Source: Pseudactinotalea terrae
Lineage (GTDB): Bacteria > Actinomycetota > Actinomycetes > Actinomycetales > Beutenbergiaceae
DNA length: 64,000 nt
Direction: 5' to 3'
Assembly (NCBI RefSeq): GCF_009733845.1
Contig: NZ_WNXZ01000005.1
Location: 295,332-359,331 of the forward strand
Positions 8,305-17,972 of the stretch are shown in pieces (the stretch's first letter is position 1; each line of letters begins with the position of its first letter). The notes below the pieces were generated by a model. The model saw only the letters and a program-made list of their open reading frames with translations. It searched no databases and had not been told where the DNA came from. The position numbers and the translations under genes were made by a program.

Positions 8305-8733
8305 TCAGACCGCGCCGTAGAGCCGCTCGATGTCGATCGTCAGCACGAGCCGACCCTGCTCGACCATTGCCTCGCGGTACTCGTCCCAGTCCGGGTGCTC
8401 CTCGCCGCGCGCGTCGCGATAGAGCGTCACGAGCGCCTCGGCGGTCGCGTCGTCGACGGCGCGGGTCACCTCGCTCAGCCGCGCGGTCCCCTCGGCCACC
8501 GCGTAGCCCCACCCCTGCGGCCGCACGTGCATGCTCACCCGCGGATCCCGCCGGATGTTCTTGGTCTTCGCGCGGCTGTCGGTGATCGACACCCGGATCG
8601 TGCGCGCCTGCCGGTCGAGCACGTACGTCACGTCGGACAGCTGCGGCCGCCCGTCGCGCTTGATCGTGGTGAGGACGCCCAGGTGGTTCTCGGCCACGAT
8701 GTCGAGCAGCTTGGTCTCATCCGTTCCCGTCAT
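8305..8733 (-). CDS. PPOX-class F420-dependent oxidoreductase family protein
   Basis: A 142-residue split-barrel flavin/deazaflavin-binding protein of the pyridoxamine-5'-phosphate-oxidase superfamily. It has the typical N-terminal LGVLTTIKRDGRPQLSDVTY strand pair and the C-terminal RLVLTIDIERLYG. Actinobacterial members of this size often bind F420 and reduce quinones or other small substrates; the actual substrate is unknown. The ATG at 8733 follows AGGAGC at good spacing. The 79-bp gap upstream to 8812 holds nothing I recognise. Confidence 0.85.
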   Translation of the reverse strand: MTGTDETKLLDIVAENHLGVLTTIKRDGRPQLSDVTYVLDRQARTIRVSITDSRAKTKNIRRDPRVSMHVRPQGWGYAVAEGTARLSEVTRAVDDATAEALVTLYRDARGEEHPDWDEYREAMVEQGRLVLTIDIERLYGAV

Positions 8734-8812
8734 GCTCCTGGGAACCCTGCCCGACGGCGCAGCATTCCCGAGGCGGGCATGCTCACCTCTGGCGATCGCG
8801 CCGGGTCTGCGG

Positions 8813-9880
8813 TCAGCGGCCCCTGCCGGTGCGCCACTGCGCGCCGAGACGCAGCTCGCGCTCATCCACATGGGTGGGGCTGGCCGCCTCGCCACCGTTG
8901 ATGACCGGGTTGCGCCCACCCTGCCGCCCTGCCGACGTGTGCTCGGGCAGGCTGGTGGGCGCCTCGATGACCGGGATCTCGTCCGTGGAAGGGTTGCTGC
9001 CTCCTTCGGTCGAGCGTGGCGCGAAGGTCCGGGCAGCATCGGCGGGCAGCATCGTGAGCTCGTAGCGACCGTGCTCATCGGGCTCGAGACCCGGGCGGAT
9101 CCGTGGCGGGTAGGCGCGGTTGATGGTCTCGGTCCGGGCCTCCCGGCCGTCGACCACCGTGACCGGGGGCGCGTCGGGCGGGCGCCGCAGGCCGGGCTCG
9201 CATGCGGCATCCTCCTCCTCGTGCGATCGGCGTTCGCCCCCGGCTGCCTCCTCGGCACGGAGCACGCGCGGCGACCGGGGCTCGCGGCCGTCGCGGGGCG
9301 AGGTCGGTTCTGCCCCTGCCAGCGCGTCCTCGGTCATCGGGATCCGGAAGTCGACCACCCGGCCACCGGACCGGGCTGTCGCCTCGACGTCGTCGACACC
9401 CCAGGCGGACCTCAGCCGTGGCAGCGCGTCGAGGATCTCCTGCTGGGACATCCCGGCTCGCACGGCCTCGAGCGAGACCACGATGCCGCCGTCGTACGGT
9501 GCATGGCGCAGCCTGGGGACCAGATCGGGCAACGGGCGGGCCTGCGGCGCGCGCCGGCGGGTCAGCGCCCAGAGCACGCTGGGCCGTCGCATCCCCCGCG
9601 ACACCACGAGCCCGGACCGGCGCATGTCGTCCTCGTGCTCGCCGATGATGTCGCCGAGCTGGCGCAGCCCGATGTCGACCTTCCGATAGCGCAGCAGCCA
9701 GTGCAGCAGCACCGGCAGCCCTCCGAACGCGCCGCGCATGATCGCGAGCAGGAGCGCGACCACCGCGAGCAGCAGCATCAGCAGACCTGCGTCCGAGGTC
9801 CACTCGAACAACCACGCGAGCAGCACGGCGAGGCCCGCGACGAGCAGTCGGTTCCGGACGGCGGAGGCGCGACCGGTCAT
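8813..9880 (-). CDS. Membrane protein resembling the N-terminal part of FtsK/TraB-type transfer proteins
   Basis: A 355-residue protein with two N-terminal membrane segments (about residues 10-45). Then comes a domain, about residues 75-165, that resembles the pre-ATPase part of actinobacterial mobile-element FtsK/TraB proteins: GGIVVSLEAVRAGMSQQE, then RLRSAWGVDDVE, and a VVDFRIPMTEDALAG strand. After it the sequence is Arg/Glu/Pro-rich, and there is no Walker A or B motif, so the motor is missing. The ATG at 9880 precedes the first membrane helix. It follows the 63-residue membrane gene by 7 bp and they form an operon. It could be a remnant of an integrative element or an independent membrane protein; I cannot assign a function. 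Confidence 0.6.
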   Translation of the reverse strand: MTGRASAVRNRLLVAGLAVLLAWLFEWTSDAGLLMLLLAVVALLLAIMRGAFGGLPVLLHWLLRYRKVDIGLRQLGDIIGEHEDDMRRSGLVVSRGMRRPSVLWALTRRRAPQARPLPDLVPRLRHAPYDGGIVVSLEAVRAGMSQQEILDALPRLRSAWGVDDVEATARSGGRVVDFRIPMTEDALAGAEPTSPRDGREPRSPRVLRAEEAAGGERRSHEEEDAACEPGLRRPPDAPPVTVVDGREARTETINRAYPPRIRPGLEPDEHGRYELTMLPADAARTFAPRSTEGGSNPSTDEIPVIEAPTSLPEHTSAGRQGGRNPVINGGEAASPTHVDERELRLGAQWRTGRGR

Positions 9881-9887
9881 GGCGTCC

Positions 9888-10079
9888 CTACTCGGTGAAG
9901 AGCGCCGAGAGGATCCCGCCCAACGCGTCGAGCGCTTCCCGCACGGGCCCACCCAGCGGGGTCAGCGCGAGCACGAACCCGAACACCACACCGAGGAAGA
10001 CTCCGAGGCCGGTCAGCTTCGAGCGCAGCGCGAGCACCATGCCGAGGCCCAGCAGCAGGGCGACGACTCCAGTGGACAT
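9888..10079 (-). CDS. Small two-helix membrane protein
   Basis: A 63-residue protein that is almost entirely two hydrophobic helices (about residues 3-18 and 25-45) with a short amphipathic tail. The ATG at 10079 follows GGAG at a suitable distance. It lies directly upstream of the FtsK-N-terminus-like gene, and short membrane proteins often accompany TraB-like genes in actinobacterial elements. That is context only; the family is not recognised. Confidence 0.6.
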   Translation of the reverse strand: MSTGVVALLLGLGMVLALRSKLTGLGVFLGVVFGFVLALTPLGGPVREALDALGGILSALFTE

Positions 10080-10186
10080 ACGTGGCTCCAGACAGTCGGG
10101 GTCGGCTCCACGGTAACCGCCACGCCCGACGCCACACCGGACCTCGCCGCGGCGTGTCACTCGCACAGGAGTGCTCTAGTGGTGGC

Positions 10187-10753
10187 ATGGGAGGCGCAGC
10201 GGGAACGGTGTGGACGATCGGTCACTGGACGTGCCCGCCCGACATGGTGCTCGCCACGCTCGAGTCGGCGCAGATCGACCTGGTGGTCGACGTCCGCAAG
10301 ATGCCAGGCTCGCGGCGCAGTCCACAGTTCGACGCCGACGAGATGCCGTCGTGGCTCTCAGCGGCCGAGATCGGCTACCTGCACCTGAGCGATCTCGGGG
10401 GGCGCCGTCCGAAGCAGCGCGACATCGACCAACGGATCAACTCCGGGTGGCACAACACCAGCTTCAAGAACTACGCCGACTACACGCTGACCGAGGACTT
10501 CGAGCGCGGTCTGGCGCGGCTGTCCGGCCTCGCAGCGGATCAGCACGTAGCCATCATGTGCGGCGAGCCGATGCCGTGGCGCTGCCACCGGTTGCTGATC
10601 GCGAACACGCTCACGGCACGGGGCTGGACGGTCGTGCACCTGATGAACGGCGCCGCTGCGATGGCGCACGCCCTCGGGCAGTGGGGCGCGGAGCCCCAGG
10701 TCAGCGACGACGTCGTGACCTACCCCGAGGTTCGGCTCGGACCGACGACCTGA
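10187..10753 (+). CDS. DUF488 domain-containing protein
   Basis: This 188-residue DUF488-family protein carries the family signatures WTIGHW near the start, VVDVRKMPGSRRSPQF, a YLHLSDLGGRR motif and CGEPMPWRCHRLLIA near residue 125, where the cysteine pair and CHR motif are conserved. The family function is uncertain (proposed metal-binding or nucleic-acid-related roles). The ATG at 10187 is used because the GTVWTIGH strand begins right after it. It is divergent from the two membrane genes and tail-to-tail with the GH2 gene. Confidence 0.85.
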   Translation: MGGAAGTVWTIGHWTCPPDMVLATLESAQIDLVVDVRKMPGSRRSPQFDADEMPSWLSAAEIGYLHLSDLGGRRPKQRDIDQRINSGWHNTSFKNYADYTLTEDFERGLARLSGLAADQHVAIMCGEPMPWRCHRLLIANTLTARGWTVVHLMNGAAAMAHALGQWGAEPQVSDDVVTYPEVRLGPTT

Positions 10754-10792
10754 GCGACGACCCGCCGCCTCTACCGATCGCGTCAGCGGCGA

Positions 10793-13700
10793 CTACTCCA
10801 GTATGAACGTGACCGTCTCGGTGTTTCCGGCGACGTCGTAGACGACGAGCGTGTTCTCCCCAAGCACGCCGCCCACCGAACCCGGTCGGATCCCGTTGAC
10901 GTCGGACCAGGTGTTGTTCGCCAGGTCGAGCACGTAGTCGTTGACGACGACGCGATCGATCTTGCCGGCGTCGAACAGCTTGAAGCTCACCTGGGAGTAG
11001 ACGCCGTCATCTCCGATCGTGAACTCCGTCCCGGTCTTGACCGTGGCGGTCGGCGCCGTGGCATCGACCACGACATCGGTGCTGCCTGTCGAGGACACGT
11101 TGCCCGCGAGATCGTGGGCGTTGTACCGGATGGTGTACGGACCGTCTGGAACGGTGACCGTTGCTGTGTGGCTTCCGCTCGGCTCGCCCTCCAGCCTTGA
11201 CTGCGTGCTCTCGATCAGCTCGTCGTCCTGGTAGACGTTGGCGACGATGCGCGACAACCCGACGTCGTCGGTCGCGTCGACCTGGATGTCGATCTGCGGT
11301 GCCGGCTGGTCGGATCCCGGCGAGACGAGCGTCACCTCGGGCCTCATCGTGTCCGGTTCCGCCGCGGGATCCACGCTGCGACCTTCGACCCCGCCGATCG
11401 CGTGCTGGTCACCGTTGCCGCGCATACCGGCCGCATAGTGCCAGCCGTCGAGTGCGCCTGGTGCGGTGAGGTCCGCCGCCTCGGGGAGCGCGGCCGTACG
11501 CACTCGGGTCCACCCGAGCCCGTAGTCGAACCAGACCTGAACCTCGTCGCCTGCCAGGACCACGGCCCACCGATCGCCCTCCTGCAGCGGGGTCAGGTTG
11601 TTGCTGCAGCACGAGTTCGAGAACTCGCCGTCGAGCCGGAAGTCGAAGCCGACCTGACCCTTCGTCGAGGTCCACGCGACGATGTAGTTGTCCGCGTCTT
11701 TGACGTAGCCGGCGAACATGGCGTTCTGGCCGGTGGTGTTCCCGGCCCAGCTCGCGTGCTCCACGATGACCGCGGCGTCGGCGGAGGCGGGACCGCTCTC
11801 ATGAGTCACGAACCCGAAGTACTTCTCGTCACCGCCGCCGGTCAAGGTGCCGTCAGCCACGGTGATCTGTGGCAACGCCTCTTGAGCGTTGGGCTGCACG
11901 AGCTCGTACTCCGCACCCGAGTCGGTCGCGAAGTCGTCGTCGACGCCGACGGCGGTATAGGCCTCCGGCTCGAAAGGCACCCGCGAGGTAGCGATCGACT
12001 GGATGGCTCGATCCCCCCACGACACAGTCGCGGTGAAGTCTGCCTCCGTGTGCAGATCCACCGGTTGGTTGGTGGCCACGTCGAAGACGACGTGACGCAC
12101 CTCGCCTGGCTGGAGCGTGAGCGTGGTGGCATCCACGGCCTCCGTGGTCCAGTCGCGCGGCGGCGACAACCGGACCTGGGCGTCGCTTACCGTCTCCGCC
12201 GTGTCGTTGACGACGGCGACCACGACCTGGCCGGTGCCGTCCGCGCCCGAAATCTCCGCGCCCACCTGGTAGACCGACAGCCGGTCGTCGACCGCGCTGG
12301 GCTCCGGCCGGGTGTCGGGGATCTCGACGTCTCCGGGCTCGAGCCGCGGCGGGTCGCCGTAGAACCCCGACCGCGAACCGAACAACGCCAAGCCGCCACC
12401 GCTGGAGGTCAGGCGGACCGTCGCGGTATCGCCGTCGAGCTCGTCGACATCGATCGGCACGGCGATCCGGTAACCGTGGTCGGCACCGTGGTCACCCACG
12501 GAGTCCCGGGTCCTGCCTGCGAGGGCGAGCGGCGAGTACGGGTCGTCCGGGAGCACCTCCACGGCCTGCTCCGTGCCGTTCACCTCGATGCTCAGCTGCG
12601 TGGGGTAGCGGCGTGCGGCGCTGGCGTGCACGGTGTCATACCAGCCGTCCGGCTGCGCCGCCGCCACCTCGAGCACGAGGGTGGCCCGCTTCTCACCGAT
12701 GCCCTCCGGCAGCGCCATCTCGTACTCGAAGTACCCGCGACCGTAGCCGGTGACCGAGTCGGAGCCGTCCGCGTCGGACACCTCCGTGCCTCCCGACCAG
12801 GCGAAGTCGGTCGGGGCGAGCGGCGAGAACGCGCCTGCGTCGTCGTTCGGGACGTCGTAGGTGAGGTAGTTCTCCGCGATCGTCTCGCCGTCGATCTCGA
12901 TCCAGAACCACAGGTAGCCGCTGCGCAGCTCGGGTGGGGGCTGCACCTCGACGGTGCCGACATCGGTGACCGTGTACCGCTCCGGCGAGATCTGCTGGGA
13001 CCCCTCCGCCGCGTTGCCGACCCACTCGCCGTCGGCGTCGTGTCCGCCGATACGCCAGCTCAGCGTGGCTCCCTGCAGGTCGTGGTCGCTGAAGTGCGAG
13101 ATCTTGATCGGGACCGAGATCGTCTCGCCCGCCTCAACGGTTCGGGTGGATTCGCCCACCATCGCGATCGCGTCGTCCGCCTGCAACATTCCGACGATGC
13201 GCGGGTTGCCTTCGTGGTCGAGGTACGGCGGAACGTTGGGCTGCCGGTCGAAGGTGAGCGGGGTGTTCTCCTCGTGCTCCTGGTCGGTCAGCTGGACGGC
13301 GACGTATCCGTTCAATCGCTCATAGCTGCGGAACGTGCTCATGATGTGCTGGAACCTGCCCAGCCCGAGCGTGAACTCGGAGTTCAGCCACGGCTGGCCG
13401 CTCTGAGCACCGTTGTTGAAGTTCCAGGTCGACCCCGGGTAGACCTGGGCGGCGAAGCGATCGAGCAGGTCCTTCCACTGCTGGTAGGTGTTGAGATACC
13501 AGTGGAAGTCGTTGAGGTCGGTGTCCGCGACGTGTCCGTTCTGGCAGCAGGCGGAGTTGTCGACCACCAGGCGTGAGGGGTCGAGCTCGCGTGCGCGGTC
13601 CACCATCGACGCCACGTAGTCCCACGAGTCCTCCGGGATCGGCTGGTCCCAGGGATCGTCGCTGATGCCCCACGCCTCGTTGAACATCGTCCAGATCACG

Positions 13701-15403
13701 ATCGAGGGGTGGTTGTAGTCGCGCTCGATGGTATTGGTGAGCATCTCCTCGAACAGCACCTCGGCCTCGGGGTCCCCTGCGGACAGCCACCCCGCGTTCG
13801 GCAGGTCTTGCCAGATCATCAGGCCCAGCTGGTCCGCCAGGTGGTAGTAGGCCGGCTCGTTGACCTTCAGGTGCGTCCGGATGACGTTGTAGCCCTGCTC
13901 CTTGGCCGCCAGCAGGTCGTAGAGGATCGACCCGCGGCCGGGCTGCGACTCGGTGCCGGTCTGCAGGTCCGGGCCGGCCGTCACGCCGGTGTAGGTGTAG
14001 ACACCCCACGGGTTGTACCCCTGGTCCAGCACACCGCGCACGAAGATCGGCCGGTTGTTCAGGTGGATGTACTGGTACTCGTCCGAGTCCGGAGCCCAGT
14101 CGCGGGTGATCGACCGCATCCCGAACGTCGTCCGCACGCCGTCCTGCCCCGCGATCTCGACGTCGGCGGTGTAGAGCGCAGGGTCGTCCGGCTCCCACAG
14201 GTGCACGTCGGGGATGTCGATCGGCGTCGTGCCCTGACCGTCGGTCAGGGCCACCTCGGCCGCCTCGACGACCTCGCCCTCGGGATCGCGGACGGTGACA
14301 CTGACCTCATCGGCGCCTTCCGCGGCGACGGCGACGACGGCGGTGGCCTGCGACGGCGTGCGGTCGTCGCCCTCGAACTCCAGCTCCGGGGTGACATGGG
14401 TCTGGGTGAGCCGGGCGTCACCGTAGGGCTCGATCCAGACGCTCTGCCAGATGCCGCCGATGTCGGTGAACCAACCGGTCTCCTCGCCCTCCCGCGGCTG
14501 ACCGGTCTGCTTGCCCTGGGGGAACGGGCTCTCCGGCGTGGTCGGCGGAGCGACGACGCGGATGGCCACCGTATGCGTGGATCCGGGCTCGAGCCGCCCG
14601 AGGTCGACGGAGATCTCGGTGTTGCCGTCACCGGTGTAGGGCAGCACCTCCTCGCCGTCCAGCCAGATGCCGGCACCCCAGTCCGCCGCACCGATGCGCA
14701 GCCGGGTGCGGTCGTTGTCGAAGTTCTCCGGGACTGTGAAGGAGCGCTGGTACCAGACGGTGCCGCGGTAGTTGTTGTCGAAGCTACGGAAGATCTCGTT
14801 GGTGGCCAGGCTCTCCTCGCCCCAGGCGGCGAGCGACTGGTATCCGAACGGCACCCGGATCGCTCGGCTCAGCTGGTGCTCAGGATCGAACCAGCCTTCC
14901 TGCACACCCACGTCCTCCGGGTCGAAGTCGAACGACCAGGTGCCGTCGAGCGTCAGCCAACGGTCATCAGTGAAGGGTCTGCGGTCCGCGTCCGGTCGCG
15001 GGTACTCGCCGCGGGCGGGGTCGGTGTCAGCGCTCAGCTCGAGCACGACCTCCTCATCGACAGCTGTCGAGCTGAAGTCATACCCCTCCATGCCTGCGAC
15101 GACCAGGGCACTGCTCTCGGGCACGTCCGGCAGCTCGAACGAGCCGTCGGCGCTTGTCAGCGTCGAGATCCCGGTACGAGAGGCGTGCACGGTCGCCCCG
15201 GCGACGCCGGTGCCATCCTCGGCGTCGATGACCATCCCGGTCACTGTGGTCGTCGCGCCACCCTCCGGATCGGGCATCGGATCCGGCGGCGGGATCGCCA
15301 CGCTGGGGCTGATGCTGAGCCCAAGGCTCAGGGTGACCGCGACCGCGGCGACGGCGACGACGAGCTTCGAGTTCCGGCGTCCATTGACGGAATGCGTGCG
15401 CAT
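10793..15403 (-). CDS. Large secreted glycoside hydrolase family 2 enzyme, multidomain
   Basis: A 1536-residue exported glycosidase. In order it has: a signal peptide (residues 1 to about 37, a single hydrophobic helix ending SPSVA), a carboxypeptidase-regulatory-like beta domain (about 50-120), a GH2 sugar-binding jelly roll (about 140-330), a GH2 Ig-like domain, and a GH2 TIM barrel. The barrel has the acid/base Glu in WTMFNEAWG near residue 574 and a nucleophile Glu in WLNSEFTLG near 674. These are followed by beta-rich modules, a LamG/CBM-like module (about 1160-1370) and two Ig-like domains. This is far longer than a plain beta-glucuronidase or beta-galactosidase, so it probably acts on an extracellular polysaccharide. 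The ATG at 15403 is supported by TAGCGT 8 nt upstream and TTGTGA 17 bp before that. It is divergent from a LacI regulator. Confidence 0.9.
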   Translation of the reverse strand: MRTHSVNGRRNSKLVVAVAAVAVTLSLGLSISPSVAIPPPDPMPDPEGGATTTVTGMVIDAEDGTGVAGATVHASRTGISTLTSADGSFELPDVPESSALVVAGMEGYDFSSTAVDEEVVLELSADTDPARGEYPRPDADRRPFTDDRWLTLDGTWSFDFDPEDVGVQEGWFDPEHQLSRAIRVPFGYQSLAAWGEESLATNEIFRSFDNNYRGTVWYQRSFTVPENFDNDRTRLRIGAADWGAGIWLDGEEVLPYTGDGNTEISVDLGRLEPGSTHTVAIRVVAPPTTPESPFPQGKQTGQPREGEETGWFTDIGGIWQSVWIEPYGDARLTQTHVTPELEFEGDDRTPSQATAVVAVAAEGADEVSVTVRDPEGEVVEAAEVALTDGQGTTPIDIPDVHLWEPDDPALYTADVEIAGQDGVRTTFGMRSITRDWAPDSDEYQYIHLNNRPIFVRGVLDQGYNPWGVYTYTGVTAGPDLQTGTESQPGRGSILYDLLAAKEQGYNVIRTHLKVNEPAYYHLADQLGLMIWQDLPNAGWLSAGDPEAEVLFEEMLTNTIERDYNHPSIVIWTMFNEAWGISDDPWDQPIPEDSWDYVASMVDRARELDPSRLVVDNSACCQNGHVADTDLNDFHWYLNTYQQWKDLLDRFAAQVYPGSTWNFNNGAQSGQPWLNSEFTLGLGRFQHIMSTFRSYERLNGYVAVQLTDQEHEENTPLTFDRQPNVPPYLDHEGNPRIVGMLQADDAIAMVGESTRTVEAGETISVPIKISHFSDHDLQGATLSWRIGGHDADGEWVGNAAEGSQQISPERYTVTDVGTVEVQPPPELRSGYLWFWIEIDGETIAENYLTYDVPNDDAGAFSPLAPTDFAWSGGTEVSDADGSDSVTGYGRGYFEYEMALPEGIGEKRATLVLEVAAAQPDGWYDTVHASAARRYPTQLSIEVNGTEQAVEVLPDDPYSPLALAGRTRDSVGDHGADHGYRIAVPIDVDELDGDTATVRLTSSGGGLALFGSRSGFYGDPPRLEPGDVEIPDTRPEPSAVDDRLSVYQVGAEISGADGTGQVVVAVVNDTAETVSDAQVRLSPPRDWTTEAVDATTLTLQPGEVRHVVFDVATNQPVDLHTEADFTATVSWGDRAIQSIATSRVPFEPEAYTAVGVDDDFATDSGAEYELVQPNAQEALPQITVADGTLTGGGDEKYFGFVTHESGPASADAAVIVEHASWAGNTTGQNAMFAGYVKDADNYIVAWTSTKGQVGFDFRLDGEFSNSCCSNNLTPLQEGDRWAVVLAGDEVQVWFDYGLGWTRVRTAALPEAADLTAPGALDGWHYAAGMRGNGDQHAIGGVEGRSVDPAAEPDTMRPEVTLVSPGSDQPAPQIDIQVDATDDVGLSRIVANVYQDDELIESTQSRLEGEPSGSHTATVTVPDGPYTIRYNAHDLAGNVSSTGSTDVVVDATAPTATVKTGTEFTIGDDGVYSQVSFKLFDAGKIDRVVVNDYVLDLANNTWSDVNGIRPGSVGGVLGENTLVVYDVAGNTETVTFILE

Positions 15404-15411
15404 GGGCGTCG

Positions 15412-15440
15412 ACGCTAGCAACGCGACTCATAAATCACAA
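15412..15440 (-). promoter_or_regulatory. Promoter of the GH2 gene with LacI half-site in the spacer
   Basis: The minus strand shows TTGTGA (15435-15440), a 17-bp spacer and TAGCGT (15412-15417), which ends 8 nt before the ATG. GCAACGCG (15418-15425) lies in the spacer and recurs in the operator-like dyad at 15504, consistent with repression by the adjacent LacI protein. Confidence 0.55.
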
Positions 15441-15503
15441 GCCCTTGATTTTGTCGTTGCACGGACACTCCGACCAGCCACGATCCGCGTGATCTCAGCC
15501 TTC

Positions 15504-15541
15504 GCAACGCGTTTCTACCCGCCTGCGTACAACGTTACGCA
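15504..15541. promoter_or_regulatory. Candidate LacI-family operators
   Basis: GCAACGCGTTTC (15504-15515) contains the central-CG dyad AACGCGTT typical of LacI-family sites. TGCGTA-N6-TACGCA (15524-15541) is a second dyad. Both lie in the divergent region between the GH2 gene and the regulator, about 30-70 bp before the regulator's GTG. Confidence 0.5.
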
Positions 15542-15572
15542 TCCCGGATCGGCCCCATGGAAGGATGGCTCG

Positions 15573-16583
15573 GTGAGAACGTCAAGGCCGCCGATCGGCG
15601 TGCGAGAGGTCGCGAACCTGGCCCGGGTGTCGCCGACCACCGTCTCGAATGTGCTCTCGGGGAACCGACCGGTGAGCGCGGCCACTCAAGAGCGGGTCCG
15701 GTGGGCGATCGACGAGCTCGACTACCGACCGAACCACTCGGCCCGCAATCTGCGCCTGCAGCGGTCGGGCATCATCGCGCTCGCGCTTCCTGAGGTGCGT
15801 GTGCCCTACTTCGCCGAGCTCGTGCATGATCTCGCCCGAGCAGCGCGTGACCGCGGCTACCGCGTGCTGGTCGAGCAGACCGAGGGTCGCACGGAGTCCG
15901 AGCACGCCGTCATGAACGGGCTGGACCGCGGCATGGTCGATGGCATCGTCTTCAGCCCCCTCGGCATCACCCGCGAGATGTTCGAACGGCGGCGAGGCAA
16001 CACACCGATCGTGCTGCTCGGAGAGCGGATCCTGGGCGCCGACGTCGACTACGTCGGAACCGACAACGTCGCTGCGGCCGCGGATGCCACCGCACACCTG
16101 ATTGCGCGCGGACGCCGCCACATCGCCGCGATCGGACACCAGCGCGGAACCGGCGGCACCGGCCCGCAGCGCACGCGAGGTTATCGTCGGGCGCTGCAGA
16201 AGGCGGGTATCGGCTACGACGCTCGGCTGGTGGTACGCACAAGCACGTATCACCACCATGACGGGGCAGCGGCGATGGTCGAGCTGCTGGACCGCGGTGT
16301 CGAGGTCGACGCCGTCTACTGCTACACCGATCTGCTCGCCATCGGCGCGATGCACACGCTGCGTTCGCGAGGTCTACGCATCCCAGACGACATCGCTGTC
16401 ATCGGCAGCGACGGCATCGACGAGGGTCGCTACGCAGCTCCTCCACTGACCACGGTGGCGCCGGACAAGACGGCGATCACCACCTCGGCCCTCGACCTGC
16501 TGATTCGCAGGATCGCCGATCGCGAGGCTCCGGCGAGACAACTGGTCGTGCCACATGCGATCGTGGTCCGCGACAGCACCTGA
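15573..16583 (+). CDS. LacI-family transcriptional regulator
   Basis: A 336-residue repressor with an N-terminal LacI HTH (about residues 9-34, GVREVANLARVSPTTVSNVL) and hinge helix, then a periplasmic-binding-protein-like effector domain with the VIGSDGIDEG sugar-pocket motif near residue 275. The GTG at 15573 is preceded by GGAAGGA at about 8 nt and starts just before the HTH. It is divergent from the secreted GH2 glycosidase, so it probably senses a released sugar and controls that enzyme. The sugar ABC operon at 1096 lacks a clear copy of the same operator. Confidence 0.9.
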   Translation: MRTSRPPIGVREVANLARVSPTTVSNVLSGNRPVSAATQERVRWAIDELDYRPNHSARNLRLQRSGIIALALPEVRVPYFAELVHDLARAARDRGYRVLVEQTEGRTESEHAVMNGLDRGMVDGIVFSPLGITREMFERRRGNTPIVLLGERILGADVDYVGTDNVAAAADATAHLIARGRRHIAAIGHQRGTGGTGPQRTRGYRRALQKAGIGYDARLVVRTSTYHHHDGAAAMVELLDRGVEVDAVYCYTDLLAIGAMHTLRSRGLRIPDDIAVIGSDGIDEGRYAAPPLTTVAPDKTAITTSALDLLIRRIADREAPARQLVVPHAIVVRDST

Positions 16584-16597
16584 GCGCGACCTGTGCG

Positions 16598-17884
16598 TCA
16601 GCCCAGCAGGTCGTGCCGCACGATCGTGGCCTCGCGGTCGGGCCCCACGCCCACGGACGAGATGCGGGTCCCGCTCATCTCCTCGAGCGCCTCCACGTAC
16701 CGGCGCGCGTTGACGGGCAGGTCGTCCCAGGTGCGGGCCAGGGAGATGTCCTCCCACCAGCCGTCGAGCTCTTCGTAGATCGGGGTCGCCTTCGCGAACG
16801 CCGCCTGGTCGACAGGCATCTCGTCGTGGCGGACGCCATCGACGTCGTAGGCGACGCACACCGGTACCTTCTCGAAGCCAGTGAGCACATCGAGCTTGGT
16901 GAGCACGAGGTCCGTCAGCCCGTTGACGCGGGCCGCGTAGCGCGCCACCACGGCGTCGTACCAGCCGCAGCGGCGCGGCCGCCCGGTGGTGACGCCGTAC
17001 TCGCCGCCGGTCTTGCGGAGCTGCTCACCGACGTCGTCGAGAAGCTCGGTGGGGAACGGACCCTCGCCCACACGGGTGGTGTAGGCCTTGATGACCCCGA
17101 CCACCCGGTCGATCCGGGTGGGGCCGATGCCCGAGCCGGTGGCAGCGCCGCCCGCGGTCGCCGAGGAGGAGGTGACGAAAGGGTAGGTGCCGTGGTCGAC
17201 GTCGAGCATGGTCGCCTGACCTGCCTCGAACACGACGTTCTTGCCGGCGTCGAGCGCCCGGTTCAGCACGAGCCCGGTGTCGGCGACCATGGGGGCAACG
17301 CGGTCCGCGAAGGAGCGCAGCTCGGCCACGACCTCCTCGATGTCGGCGCTGCGCCGGTTGTAGATCTTGGTGAGGATCTGGTTCTTCTGGGCGAGCGCGC
17401 CCTCGACCTTGTCGCGCAGGATCTCCTCGTCGAACAGGTCGGAGATCCGGATGCCGACGCGGTTCATCTTGTCGGCGTAGGTCGGCCCGATGCCGCGGCC
17501 GGTGGTGCCGATCTGACGCTTGCCCAGGAACCGCTCGGTGACCTTGTCGAGCGTGCGATTGTAGGAGGGGATGACGTGCGCCGAGCTCGAGATCAGCAGC
17601 TTCGAGGTGTCGACGCCCCGCGCGTCGAGCCCTTCGAGCTCCTGGAACAGCACCTCGAGGTCGACGACGACGCCGTTGCCGATGATCGGTGTGCAGCCGG
17701 GCGAGAGGATGCCGGAGGGCAGCAGGTGCAGCGCATACTTCTCGTCACCGACCACCACCGTGTGGCCGGCGTTGTTGCCGCCGTTGAACTTGACGACGTA
17801 GTCGACGCGTGACCCGAGCTGGTCGGTCGCCTTCCCTTTTCCCTCGTCGCCCCACTGTGCCCCGAGCACCACTACTGCCGGCAT
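16598..17884 (-). CDS. purA: Adenylosuccinate synthetase
   Basis: A 428-residue GTP-dependent enzyme converting IMP and aspartate to adenylosuccinate, the first step to AMP. Hallmarks are the N-terminal [14 protein letters not shown]-loop (residues 5-17), [11 protein letters not shown], the [18 protein letters not shown] loop near 125-140 and [10 protein letters not shown] near 300. The length is normal. It is convergent with the LacI gene, with only 14 bp between the stops. It lies downstream of the DUF3151 gene on the same strand, a pairing that, as I recall, is also seen in Mycobacterium. Confidence 0.97.
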   Translation of the reverse strand: MPAVVVLGAQWGDEGKGKATDQLGSRVDYVVKFNGGNNAGHTVVVGDEKYALHLLPSGILSPGCTPIIGNGVVVDLEVLFQELEGLDARGVDTSKLLISSSAHVIPSYNRTLDKVTERFLGKRQIGTTGRGIGPTYADKMNRVGIRISDLFDEEILRDKVEGALAQKNQILTKIYNRRSADIEEVVAELRSFADRVAPMVADTGLVLNRALDAGKNVVFEAGQATMLDVDHGTYPFVTSSSATAGGAATGSGIGPTRIDRVVGVIKAYTTRVGEGPFPTELLDDVGEQLRKTGGEYGVTTGRPRRCGWYDAVVARYAARVNGLTDLVLTKLDVLTGFEKVPVCVAYDVDGVRHDEMPVDQAAFAKATPIYEELDGWWEDISLARTWDDLPVNARRYVEALEEMSGTRISSVGVGPDREATIVRHDLLG

Positions 17885-17972
17885 GTCCCGCCTCTTTCAT
17901 CGGCTGTCGTCCCGGGAGGTGAGCCTATCGACCGGGTCCGACGTTGGTTCACGAGCCCCTGCGGGCTCACTG

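Noticed and set aside
11402..13576. Plus-strand frame of 724 codons inside the GH2 gene
   Set aside because: Antisense shadow of the GH2 enzyme; no signal peptide, domain or ribosome site.
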